Assembly (NCBI GenBank): GCA_018265835.1
Contig: JABLYK010000005.1
Coordinates: 1-64,000, forward strand
DNA: 64,000 nucleotides
Reading direction: 5' to 3'
DNA from: Oscillospiraceae bacterium
GTDB lineage: Bacteria > Bacillota > Clostridia > Oscillospirales > Oscillospiraceae
Every line of letters starts with the position of its first letter. Positions within the stretch are counted from its first letter, which is position 1. Shown here piece after piece: positions 26,205 through 35,032 of this stretch. A program made the translations under genes and the position numbers. The notes under the pieces were generated by a model, which worked only from the letters and a program-made list of their open reading frames with translations, was not told where the DNA came from and did no database searches.

Positions 26205-27971
26205 ATGTATCAGTTTTACTATGCGGATAAGTCTAAAGCTTGGAATCGCAAGTTATGCCAAGAGAATATTCGTGACCGGTTTCAAATTACTGCTGTGCGT
26301 CCCGCTATGTGGGAGGAGCATTGTCTGGAATGTTCCGCACCGTCTTGCTTTGAAAGCTGCATCCACTATCTTTCCCGCAGCGATGGCCGTTGCAAGCGGT
26401 TTGACAACGGCCTACTGACCTTTGTGGAGGAAAAAGCCTGCTGCGGTCAGGGAGCTCATGTGAAGTTCCGCAAGTGGGGCAACATGATGACCATCCTGTT
26501 CCCGGCCATGCTGGACGAAGCGCAGTATGCCGCTATGCAGAAAAAGAACGCGTCCCTTGGTAATTTTTTGGCTGCGATTGAAGGAAGCAAGCTGCCCCAA
26601 TCCCTGCGTTGGCAGGGCATCCGAATTCCAGAGTATCTGCGCCGCCGCCGCCTGCGGAAGCTGACCGGTCAGGACAACATGGCAGATGCGTTCCTGTTCC
26701 AAGGATACAGCTATTCAGAGGAAAGCTATCGCCTGATCGTAGAGATTTACGATGACCATGCGCCCGTCTGGAAAACTGCTATCGCAATCCAACCCGGTGA
26801 AAATATAGCTGTAATTTCTAATCTCTCTGAGGAATGCTCTAAATCTGGCAATTTGGTGAAGGTATATCCCGAAAACAATTTGGAAGCCGAGCTGGACATT
26901 CTCTGGTGTGATTTTGTCAAGGGAAAGCCCATTTCTGCGGAGCAGCCTGCTTCCAAAGTGAAATGTGTTGTCTGGGATTTGGACAATACCCTTTGGAACG
27001 GTACATTGATTGAAACGGAAGATACGATGTCGCTCCCCCTCAATCCTGGCGTCCGGGGAGTTGTGGAGGAATTGGATCATCGAGGAATTATCCAGTCTGT
27101 AGCCAGCAAAAATGATTTTGAACCTGCTATGGCAGTTCTGGAGCATCTTGGCGTTGCAGAGTATTTCCTGTATCCGCAGATTTCCTGGGAGCCTAAGAGC
27201 AGCTCTGTGGAGCAAATTGCCAAAAGCTTGAACATTGGCATTGATACACTGGCTTTGATTGATGACACCGTCTTTGAGTGTCAGCAAGTCCAATCCGTAT
27301 GGCCCCAGGTACGTACATATGATGTGACGGAAATCAACGGGCTTCTGGCTCGTCCTGAATTTGACGTACCTGCAACAGCAGAGAGCCGGAACCGCCGTGC
27401 AATGTACCGTGCCGAGGAACAGCGAAACACGCTGATGAAGGCCGGGCGCACAGATATTGTGGATTTCCTGCGCAAGTGCAATCTGAAGCTGCACATTTTC
27501 ACCCCGACAACAGAGGATGAAAAATTACGCTGCTATGAACTGATTGTCCGCACGAACCAGCTGAATATGTCCGGTAAAAAGTACACGCCTGAAGAATTTG
27601 AGCAAGTGCTTGCCCGGCAGGCCCATAAGAATTTCGCTTTCTCCTGTGCGGATGATTTTGGTGAGTATGGAGTCGTCGGATTTGGTCAGTACCGTGTGGA
27701 AGGTGAAGTCCTGATCTTTACCGAATTCGCTATGTCCTGCCGTGTGGCCGGGAAGTTTGTGGAGAGTGCGCTGTTTGCCTACCTGCTGGAGAGCAAGAGC
27801 TGTAGAAGCGGTTCCTTTACCGTCCAGAAAACGAAGAAAAACACCCTTCTGCGCAACACGCTGGAGCAGATTGGCTTTAAGACGGAGAGCGATGTTGGAG
27901 AGAAGGTTTCTTATTCTTTTACAGCCAACTTGTTGAATAGCACAGTTGTTAGTGTTGAAGGAGAGGGATGA
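26205..27971 (+). CDS. FkbH-like HAD-IIIC protein with N-terminal Cys-rich domain
   Basis: A 588-residue protein. The central HAD-IIIC domain has VVWDLDNTLWNGTL near residue 248 and SKNDFEPAMAVL about 40 residues on, as in FkbH enzymes that prepare glyceryl or other small acyl units. The C-terminal part (about 430-575) resembles the GNAT-like region of these proteins. The N-terminal about 200 residues are unusual: CLECSAPSCFESC followed by further Cys and His suggests a metal or cluster site. In a capsule cluster the likely role is making or attaching an acyl/glyceryl decoration. No acyl carrier protein gene is seen nearby. Confidence 0.75.
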   Translation: MYQFYYADKSKAWNRKLCQENIRDRFQITAVRPAMWEEHCLECSAPSCFESCIHYLSRSDGRCKRFDNGLLTFVEEKACCGQGAHVKFRKWGNMMTILFPAMLDEAQYAAMQKKNASLGNFLAAIEGSKLPQSLRWQGIRIPEYLRRRRLRKLTGQDNMADAFLFQGYSYSEESYRLIVEIYDDHAPVWKTAIAIQPGENIAVISNLSEECSKSGNLVKVYPENNLEAELDILWCDFVKGKPISAEQPASKVKCVVWDLDNTLWNGTLIETEDTMSLPLNPGVRGVVEELDHRGIIQSVASKNDFEPAMAVLEHLGVAEYFLYPQISWEPKSSSVEQIAKSLNIGIDTLALIDDTVFECQQVQSVWPQVRTYDVTEINGLLARPEFDVPATAESRNRRAMYRAEEQRNTLMKAGRTDIVDFLRKCNLKLHIFTPTTEDEKLRCYELIVRTNQLNMSGKKYTPEEFEQVLARQAHKNFAFSCADDFGEYGVVGFGQYRVEGEVLIFTEFAMSCRVAGKFVESALFAYLLESKSCRSGSFTVQKTKKNTLLRNTLEQIGFKTESDVGEKVSYSFTANLLNSTVVSVEGEG

Positions 27972-27978
27972 TTCTACC

Positions 27979-28794
27979 ATGAACGATAAAGTTTCAGTTA
28001 TCATGGCGACCTACAACTGTGCGGGTACCGTTGAAAAAGCGATTGACTCCATTCTGACGCAAACGTATAAAAACTGGGTTATGATTATCTGCGATGACGG
28101 TTCCTCGGATAACACATTGGAAATCTTAAACCGCTATAAGGCTCGCTATCCGGACAAATTTGTCATTATCCAGAACGAAACCAATCGGAAGCTTCCGTAC
28201 TCTTTAAACCATTGCCTCGAATATGTTGAAACCGATCTGGTTGCGCGGATGGACGGCGATGACTGGTCTACTCCTGACCGCTTTGAGAAGCAGGTTTCTT
28301 TCTTGAAAGAGCATCCGGAATATGATTTAGTGGGCACCGGTGTTTCTGTATTTGATGGAGAAAAGAAGATTGCTTCGATAATAAAAACACCCTGTCCAAC
28401 GAAAGAAACAATGCTTCAGCAAAACGCATTTTCTCACGCAACGATTATGACTTATAAGCGGGTATATGATGCGTTAGAAGGCTACTCTCTGGATCCAACT
28501 GTGCTTCGGGTGGAGGATGTGGATCTGTGGTGTAGATTTCTTGCAAAGGGATTTAGGGGCTATAATTTACCTGATGAGTTATATGTAATTCTGGAAGATG
28601 TGAATGCTGCCAAACGTAGAACGTTCGAAGCCCGCCTTAACAGCGCCAGAACCCGTTGCAGAGGCTATAAACTTATGGGTTTTCGAGGAATCGTTTGCTA
28701 TAAGCCATATTTGATTGTATTGAAGGCCTTTGTTCCAACTTTTTTCTATCAGAAAATCCACGCATGGAAATTGAATCACAGTAATCGGACTTGA
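27979..28794 (+). CDS. glycosyltransferase family 2
   Basis: A 271-residue GT-A inverting transferase with VIMATYNCAGTVEKAI at the N terminus, ICDDGSSDNT for the nucleotide site and ARMDGDDWS as the metal-binding DxD-like motif. ATG 27979 was chosen because it opens the GT fold; an in-frame ATG at 27946 lies inside the previous gene. Donor and acceptor are unknown. Confidence 0.85.
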   Translation: MNDKVSVIMATYNCAGTVEKAIDSILTQTYKNWVMIICDDGSSDNTLEILNRYKARYPDKFVIIQNETNRKLPYSLNHCLEYVETDLVARMDGDDWSTPDRFEKQVSFLKEHPEYDLVGTGVSVFDGEKKIASIIKTPCPTKETMLQQNAFSHATIMTYKRVYDALEGYSLDPTVLRVEDVDLWCRFLAKGFRGYNLPDELYVILEDVNAAKRRTFEARLNSARTRCRGYKLMGFRGIVCYKPYLIVLKAFVPTFFYQKIHAWKLNHSNRT

Positions 28795-28809
28795 CGAAGA
28801 GGCTATGCC

Positions 28810-29919
28810 ATGAAAAAGATACTGTTTCTTATCCATGACCTTGGTCAGGGTGGTGCCGAAAAGGTACTGGTGAATCTGGTCAATAATATGGACCGGTCAA
28901 AATTTGACATTTCTGTGACGGTGCTGTTCGGCGGCGGCGTCAATGAGCAGTTTCTGGCTCCTGACATTCACTTTCATGCAGTTTTCCCCAAGGAAGTACC
29001 GGGAAACAGCAAGCTAATGAAGCTCCTGACACCGAAACAGCTTCACAAGCTGTGTGTGAAAGAACGTTACGATATTGAGGTTTCCTATTTGGAAGGGCCT
29101 TCCGCGCGTGTCATCAGTGGATGCTCGGATAAAAACACCAAGCTGGTATCCTGGATTCATAGGGAGCAGCACACAATGGATAAGCTGGCCGGTTCTTTCC
29201 GCAGCGAAAATGAAGCCCGTATGTGCTATAACAAGTTCGACCAGACAGTATGCGTTTCCCAGTATGTCTACGACGACTTCTGTCAACTGCTGGACTTCCA
29301 AAAACCTTGTCAGGTACTATATAATACAGTTGAGTCTGATAAGATTCTAGCCGAAGCCAATGATGAAGCACTGGAGTTGGTGGATGACGGAAGGATACGG
29401 CTGATTGCAGTGGGGACACTGAAAGAATCCAAAGGCTACATGCGCTTGCTGCAGATTATTAAGCGCCTGCAGGACGAGCAGTATCCGGTGCATCTTTACA
29501 TTCTGGGAATCGGCCCTTTGCAGCAGGAGATGGAAGAGTATATCCGTCAAAATGAACTGAAAGACGCTGTTACCCTATTAGGCTATCAGACCAACCCCTA
29601 CAAATATGTAAGCAAATGCGATCTGTTTGTCTGTGCCAGCTTTGCGGAGGGCTTTTCCACTGCCGCCACGGAAGCACTAATTGTCGGCACCCCCATTTGC
29701 ACTGTGGAAGTCTCCGGCATGAAGGAAATGCTTGGAGAGAACAACGAGTATGGCGTTGTCACAGAGAACGACGAAGATGCGCTGTATCAGGGTATCAAGA
29801 GCTTGTTAGATTCACCTAGTAGGCTTGCCTACTATGAAAAGCAAGCCATAGAACGTGGTAAGACGTTCAGCACAGAAAATGCTGTAAGGGCTGTAGAGAA
29901 TCTATTGATGAATTTATGA
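28810..29919 (+). CDS. glycosyltransferase family 4
   Basis: A 369-residue GT-B enzyme. It starts with ILFLIHDLGQGGAEKVL, the Gly-rich N-terminal loop of GT4, and has ASFAEGFSTAATEALIVGTPI with the E-x7-E donor site in the C-terminal domain. It lies inside the assembly cluster with a GAAGAGG site upstream. Confidence 0.86.
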   Translation: MKKILFLIHDLGQGGAEKVLVNLVNNMDRSKFDISVTVLFGGGVNEQFLAPDIHFHAVFPKEVPGNSKLMKLLTPKQLHKLCVKERYDIEVSYLEGPSARVISGCSDKNTKLVSWIHREQHTMDKLAGSFRSENEARMCYNKFDQTVCVSQYVYDDFCQLLDFQKPCQVLYNTVESDKILAEANDEALELVDDGRIRLIAVGTLKESKGYMRLLQIIKRLQDEQYPVHLYILGIGPLQQEMEEYIRQNELKDAVTLLGYQTNPYKYVSKCDLFVCASFAEGFSTAATEALIVGTPICTVEVSGMKEMLGENNEYGVVTENDEDALYQGIKSLLDSPSRLAYYEKQAIERGKTFSTENAVRAVENLLMNL

Positions 29920-29987
29920 AAAGAAAAGCATTTTCATTTATATTCAATGGTGTCAATTTTACATCTACCGAGCAGATTGGAGAGAAA

Positions 29988-31211
29988 ATGAAAATATTGG
30001 TTATTAATGGTGGCTGTATTCAGACCAATTCTTCTGCCAATTTATGCCATATTGCATACATTCAGGGTCTAATTGATGCTGGTCATGAGGTAACACTGCT
30101 TAGTGCGGATGGAAGAGATTATGTTTTGGATGAGTTTATAAGAATTCCGTCCGAAGTCAAACAATATACCTATTATGGCGTATCTGTATATGAGAAATTG
30201 TCTTTACGAAAGAAGGCCGCTGTATCTACAACTAAATCCAATATCTCGGTGTCCGACACCGCCCCCCATAGCACTTCCGATGCATCTAGTTTTAAGCAAA
30301 ATCTGAAGGCATTTGTGCGCTCTTTATACGGTCCTCACGGCATCTATGCAACATTTGTACGAAAAGCACAACAATTTAAATCCAGCGAAGAATTTGATTA
30401 TATCTTATCTATTTCTACACCTCCTGCTAGCCATCTACTTGCGTATAATCTTTTGAAAGCCAAGCATATCAAGGGAAAGCACTGGATTCAGATTTGGGAA
30501 GATCCCTGGCATGATGATGTATATGGCTTTCAGGGAACCAATTCCATCCGTTTGGAAGAAAAACGATTATTATTTTTTGCAGAGAAAATTTGCTATGTCA
30601 GTCCGCTGACATTAAAATACCAACAAGCGAAATATCCTGAATCTGCCTATAAGATGTATTGGCAGCCTTTACCGTTTTATTATAAATCCCAAGATGTTAC
30701 TGTAGATACTTTTGACCACAACTGTTATGGTTATTTTGGTGATTATGCTCCATCTGCTCGAAATCTAACTCCCTTTTATGAAGCAGCAACTGATACTAAT
30801 ATTGAAGTAAATATCTGTGGCAATCCAGCAAATCTTTTTGAACATACCAATAATATTCATATTTATTCCAGAATGCCTTTGAATAAATTGAAACTTATTG
30901 AGAACAAAACGAATGTTCTTGTCTTTCTGTGTAACCGTAAAGGTGGACAAATCCCAGGAAAGATATATCAGTATTCGGCTACCAACAAGACAATTCTTTT
31001 TATCTTAGATGGTACACCTGAAGAGCAAAAAGTTCTAAAAGAATTTTTTGGAAAATTTCACCGCTATGTGTTTTGTGAAAATAACAAAGAAGACATTATC
31101 CAAGCTATTCAACGGATTGAGATGGGCGATTTAAAGTCTGTTAATAATGAACCGCTTAACGATTTTAATCCTCAAACTATAATCAACAATATTTTAAAAG
31201 CAGGGAGTTGA
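29988..31211 (+). CDS. putative glycosyltransferase (GT-B type)
   Basis: A 407-residue protein beginning MKILVINGGCIQTNSS with a GHEVTLLSADG strand-turn typical of GT-B enzymes. The C-terminal half has GQIPGKIYQYSATNK, the usual sugar-nucleotide loop position. It is AT-rich and diverged. The frame is open to an ATG at 29916 that overlaps the previous stop, but GGAGAG just before ATG 29988 and the fold boundary favour the shorter form. Confidence 0.65.
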   Translation: MKILVINGGCIQTNSSANLCHIAYIQGLIDAGHEVTLLSADGRDYVLDEFIRIPSEVKQYTYYGVSVYEKLSLRKKAAVSTTKSNISVSDTAPHSTSDASSFKQNLKAFVRSLYGPHGIYATFVRKAQQFKSSEEFDYILSISTPPASHLLAYNLLKAKHIKGKHWIQIWEDPWHDDVYGFQGTNSIRLEEKRLLFFAEKICYVSPLTLKYQQAKYPESAYKMYWQPLPFYYKSQDVTVDTFDHNCYGYFGDYAPSARNLTPFYEAATDTNIEVNICGNPANLFEHTNNIHIYSRMPLNKLKLIENKTNVLVFLCNRKGGQIPGKIYQYSATNKTILFILDGTPEEQKVLKEFFGKFHRYVFCENNKEDIIQAIQRIEMGDLKSVNNEPLNDFNPQTIINNILKAGS

Positions 31212-31277
31212 TATTTATACGCGCTCTGCTTATTCTTAAAAAATATAGTAAAGCCTAGCTATTTGAGAGGTATGGCC

Positions 31278-32261
31278 ATGTATTCAGAGCCTTTGATTAG
31301 CGTAATTGTTCCTGTATATAAAGTGGAAAAGTATTTAAACCGCTGTGTGCAGTCTATCATAAATCAAACATATCAGAACTTGGAAATTATTCTAGTTGAT
31401 GATGGTTCTCCTGATAATTGCCCCGCCATGTGCGATGCTTGGGCAGCAAAAGATAACCGGGTTAAAGTCATTCACAAGAAGAATGGTGGCCTGTCCGATG
31501 CTAGGAATGCCGGTATGGCCATTGCCTCCGGCGAGCTGATGGGATTTGTAGACAGCGATGACTGGATTACTCCGGATATGTATCAGCATCTGCACGATCT
31601 TATGGAGGTTGGTAACAGCGACATTGCCGCCTGCGGCGTCGAGATGGTTTGGGATGACGGAACACCATCCCGTATACTTACCAAATCTGGATGCTGTGTG
31701 CTGAACCAAGAAGAAGCCATGCAGGCTATTATTGAAGAATCTTGGCTCAAGCAGCCCGTTTGGTACAAGCTGTACAAGACTGCGCTGATTCAGGACATTC
31801 CCTTCCCGGTTGGTAAGTACCATGAGGACGTTTTCTGGAGCTATCAGGCGGTCGGCAATGCTCAAGGGATATCTATTTCCGATAAGGTTTGTTATTTCTA
31901 TTCCCAACGTAGCGGCAGTATTATGGGAGAGGGATATTCGCTCAAACGCCTGGATGCCATTGAAGCGAAGAAACAACGAATGTTTTATGTTCATGAGCTT
32001 TTTCCATCTCTAGAGCCACTGGCACAGATTGACTTGTTGTTTACCTGCATGTACCATGGGCAACTGGCGATGAAGCATCTGGAAAAACCGGAACGGAAAC
32101 AGGCGCTCGCAATTTTAAAGGAAACGGTAAACCAGTGCCCTATGCCACAGGGGAATGTATATAGAATGAAGCCTGCCAAGCACAAATTCTGGATGAGTTT
32201 GGCGAAGCGAAATTTGGTGTTGGCGTGCCGATTCAGAGGATCGCTTGGCATTGGCCTATAA
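31278..32261 (+). CDS. glycosyltransferase family 2
   Basis: A 327-residue GT2 protein with VIVPVYKVEKYLNRCVQSI, ILVDDGSPDNCP and the metal motif FVDSDDW. It is similar to EpsJ/WcaA-type transferases. GAGAGG 7 nt upstream supports ATG 31278 over the TTG and ATG just before it. Confidence 0.86.
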   Translation: MYSEPLISVIVPVYKVEKYLNRCVQSIINQTYQNLEIILVDDGSPDNCPAMCDAWAAKDNRVKVIHKKNGGLSDARNAGMAIASGELMGFVDSDDWITPDMYQHLHDLMEVGNSDIAACGVEMVWDDGTPSRILTKSGCCVLNQEEAMQAIIEESWLKQPVWYKLYKTALIQDIPFPVGKYHEDVFWSYQAVGNAQGISISDKVCYFYSQRSGSIMGEGYSLKRLDAIEAKKQRMFYVHELFPSLEPLAQIDLLFTCMYHGQLAMKHLEKPERKQALAILKETVNQCPMPQGNVYRMKPAKHKFWMSLAKRNLVLACRFRGSLGIGL

Positions 32262-32275
32262 AAAGGAGCTATATT

Positions 32276-33508
32276 ATGAAAATCGCTATTGCAGGAACAG
32301 GATATGTTGGTATCTCCATTGCAGTTCTTCTTGCACAAAATAATGACGTTTGGGCGGTTGATATTCTTCCAGAGAAGGTCAATATGTTAAATCGCCGCAT
32401 TTCCCCTATCGCAGATCCTGAAATTGAAGAGTATCTAAAAACAAAGCAATTGAATTTGACTGCAACAACCGATGGATGCGCTGCATACGCAGATGCTGAA
32501 TTTGTGGTCATTGCGACACCCACCAATTACGATCCAGTGAAGAACTATTTTGATACTTCCTCGGTGGAATCAGTGATTGAACAGGTCCTTTCCTGTAATG
32601 AACACGGAACAATTGTAATTAAGTCTACTGTTCCCGTCGGATATACGGAAAATCTACAGAAGCGATACCAAACCAGCCGCATTCTTTTCAGTCCGGAATT
32701 TCTTCGGGAAGGTCGTGCACTATATGATAATCTGTATCCCTCTCGTATCATTGTCGGCGCACTCAAGGAAGCCCCGAAAATGAAGGAAACGGCGCAGCAG
32801 TTTGCAAATCTACTGCAAGAAGGCTCTTTAAAAAAGGACATCCCTGTTTTAATTACTCATACCACAGAAGCCGAGGCCGTTAAGCTGTTTGCAAATACCT
32901 ATCTTGCTCTGCGTGTGAGCTTCTTCAATGAGCTTGATACCTATGCAGAGGTTCGTGAACTTGATACCAAGCAGATCATCGACGGTGTGTGTCTGGATCC
33001 CAGAATTGGGAATCACTATAACAATCCCTCTTTTGGATATGGCGGCTACTGCCTGCCAAAAGATACGAAGCAGCTCTTAGCAAACTATCAAGACGTTCCG
33101 GAAAATCTGATCGGCGCAATTGTGGAATCCAACCGTACCAGAAAGGACTTTATCGCGGAACGCGTTCTGGAAAAGGCTGGGTACTATGATAATAACACCA
33201 GGGGACGGGATGGAATCTCAGGTCGCCAAGTTACTATCGGCGTATATCGGCTCACTATGAAAGCAAATTCTGACAATTTCCGGCAGTCCTCTATTCAGGG
33301 TGTTATGAAACGAATCAAAGCTAAGGGAGCAGAAGTTGTGATCTATGAGCCAACTCTTCATGATGAGTTGTTTTTTGGAAGCCGAGTTGTTCCGAACCTT
33401 CATGATTTTAAGGATATGTGCGATGTGATTATCGCAAACCGCTACTCTGAGGAACTTAAAGAGTGTTGGAGTAAGGTGTATACAAGAGATATTTATCGGA
33501 GGGATTGA
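32276..33508 (+). CDS. ugd: UDP-glucose/GDP-mannose dehydrogenase family
   Basis: A 410-residue NAD-dependent sugar-nucleotide 6-dehydrogenase producing a uronic-acid donor for the polymer. The N-terminal Rossmann motif is KIAIAGTGYVGISIAV. The central part has LFSPEFLREGRALYDNLYPSR, and the catalytic Cys lies in SFGYGGYCLPKDTKQL. The C terminus carries the UDP-binding domain. AAGGAG precedes ATG 32276. The exact substrate (UDP-Glc, UDP-GlcNAc or UDP-Gal) cannot be read from sequence. Confidence 0.87.
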   Translation: MKIAIAGTGYVGISIAVLLAQNNDVWAVDILPEKVNMLNRRISPIADPEIEEYLKTKQLNLTATTDGCAAYADAEFVVIATPTNYDPVKNYFDTSSVESVIEQVLSCNEHGTIVIKSTVPVGYTENLQKRYQTSRILFSPEFLREGRALYDNLYPSRIIVGALKEAPKMKETAQQFANLLQEGSLKKDIPVLITHTTEAEAVKLFANTYLALRVSFFNELDTYAEVRELDTKQIIDGVCLDPRIGNHYNNPSFGYGGYCLPKDTKQLLANYQDVPENLIGAIVESNRTRKDFIAERVLEKAGYYDNNTRGRDGISGRQVTIGVYRLTMKANSDNFRQSSIQGVMKRIKAKGAEVVIYEPTLHDELFFGSRVVPNLHDFKDMCDVIIANRYSEELKECWSKVYTRDIYRRD

Positions 33509-33510
33509 TT

Positions 33511-34072
33511 GTGCGTGTGGTGGACATTTTGAGAAGAATGTTCTCGGGGGGGGGAACACTCCCCTGAAAGAGCAACTATGGATTACTGTTTTGCACACGG
33601 ATTCAGGGCAGGAAAGAATTTTCAATATAACAGTGGCTATCCGATTGATGCAAATTGGCCGTGGCTTATTTCTGTTGGCGATGATGTGACTTTATCATCA
33701 AATGTAAGGCTTTTAGCCCATGATGCCAGCACAGCAAAGACCGGAGTACACACAAAGATTGGCATTATATTGATTGGCAATAATGTCTTTATTGGTGCTG
33801 ATACTATTGTGCTGTGCAATACACGAATTGGAGATAATGTAATCATTGGCGCAGGCTCAGTTGTAACTGGCGATGTTCCATCAGATAGTGTGTATGCAGG
33901 TAATCCGGCGAGATTAATCTGTACGTTTCAAGAATATCAGAAAAAGCATAAAGAAAATCAAAATAATCATCCAATATTCCGTGAACATACCTGGCAAGAA
34001 TGGTCCGAAGCTCCAATAGAGGAAAGAGAAGCTATGCGTGAGAAGCTCAAAGAAACATTTGGTTACTTGTAA
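33511..34072 (+). CDS. CatB-like O-acetyltransferase interrupted at a G9 tract
   Basis: Left-handed beta-helix acetyltransferase. Hexapeptide repeats run through IGIILIGNNVFIGADTIV and GDNVIIGAGSVVTGDVP, then YAGNPARLI. The ribosome site GGAGGG (33498-33503) is 7 nt from a GTG at 33511, but that frame stops after 18 codons because of nine G residues at 33546-33554. With eight G residues the frame continues directly into the acetyltransferase through MFSGGEHSPERATMDYCF. As given, only an internal ATG at 33578, without a good ribosome site, opens the long frame. It would O-acetylate the polymer when expressed. Confidence 0.75.
33546..33554 (+). repeat. poly-G(9) tract in the 5' end of the acetyltransferase gene
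   Basis: Nine consecutive G residues in an otherwise AT-rich gene. The tract decides the frame: eight G gives an uninterrupted protein from GTG 33511, nine gives a stop at 33565. Such tracts are classic slippage switches, but a homopolymer sequencing error gives the same picture. Confidence 0.7.
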
Positions 34073-34084
34073 GGAGAGTGCCCT

Positions 34085-35032
34085 ATGGCATTTAAGTACA
34101 AAATAACATTATTTACACCAACCTATAACCGTTCTTATATTCTGGATACTTTGTATCGTTCCGTCCAACGGCAGACTTTCCGGAATTTTGAATGGATCAT
34201 TATGGACGACGGCTCCACCGACAATACTGAAGAATTGGTTAAGGGATGGATGCAGGATATCAATGATTTTCCTATCCGATTTTACAAAGTCCCTAATGGT
34301 GGGAAGTGTCGGGCTATCAATCGAGGGCTAGACCTTGCCGAAGGTGAGCTATTCTTCATCATGGATTCAGACGATTACCTGACGGATGATGCGATGGAGA
34401 CAGTTGTGAAATGGGAAGCAACAATTGCCGGAAAGCCTGGATACTGTGGTGTCGCCGGTAATCGTGGCTCCAGCCCCACGGAAACACCGAATACCCGTCT
34501 GTGGCAGATGTATGGAGAGGGCTGTCAGTATATTGATGAATATGCGTACTGCCGCTATCCGGAATATACCGATAAAGTCATTGATGGAGAACGAGCTGGC
34601 GTCTGGTATACCGAAATTCATAGAAAATATAAATACCCTGAGTTTGAGGGTGAAAACTTCCTAACCCCCTGCATTACATGGAATAGAATGGCTCATGATG
34701 GATATAAGATCAGGATTTTTGATGATATTATCTGGGTTTGCAAATATCTAGAAGACGGCCTTACTATGCAAGGAAATATGCGATTCATCAAAAATCCTGC
34801 AGGGGCTGGGTTGTGTTTGCGCGAAAAAGCAGAGTTTCTGAATTATCCGTTAATCGAAAAAATGAAAATGTGGTATACCTTTTACTGCGATCATACCAGT
34901 TGTGACAATCAGTGCCGTTTAACTATAAAGCAGTGTGCCGATTATATTGGCGCTCCTTTGCCTATGATTTGGGGCGCAGCAATAATTCATCAAGGGCCAA
35001 GTGGAATTAAGAAGCTGTTGGGTAAAAAATGA
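34085..35032 (+). CDS. glycosyltransferase family 2
   Basis: A 315-residue GT2 enzyme: LFTPTYNRSYILDTLYRSV, WIIMDDGSTDNT and FIMDSDDYLTDDA as the metal motif. The C-terminal region has an RHRW-like aromatic stretch and Cys-rich end (CDHTSCDNQC). Its stop overlaps the pyruvyl transferase start by 4 nt. Confidence 0.85.
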   Translation: MAFKYKITLFTPTYNRSYILDTLYRSVQRQTFRNFEWIIMDDGSTDNTEELVKGWMQDINDFPIRFYKVPNGGKCRAINRGLDLAEGELFFIMDSDDYLTDDAMETVVKWEATIAGKPGYCGVAGNRGSSPTETPNTRLWQMYGEGCQYIDEYAYCRYPEYTDKVIDGERAGVWYTEIHRKYKYPEFEGENFLTPCITWNRMAHDGYKIRIFDDIIWVCKYLEDGLTMQGNMRFIKNPAGAGLCLREKAEFLNYPLIEKMKMWYTFYCDHTSCDNQCRLTIKQCADYIGAPLPMIWGAAIIHQGPSGIKKLLGKK

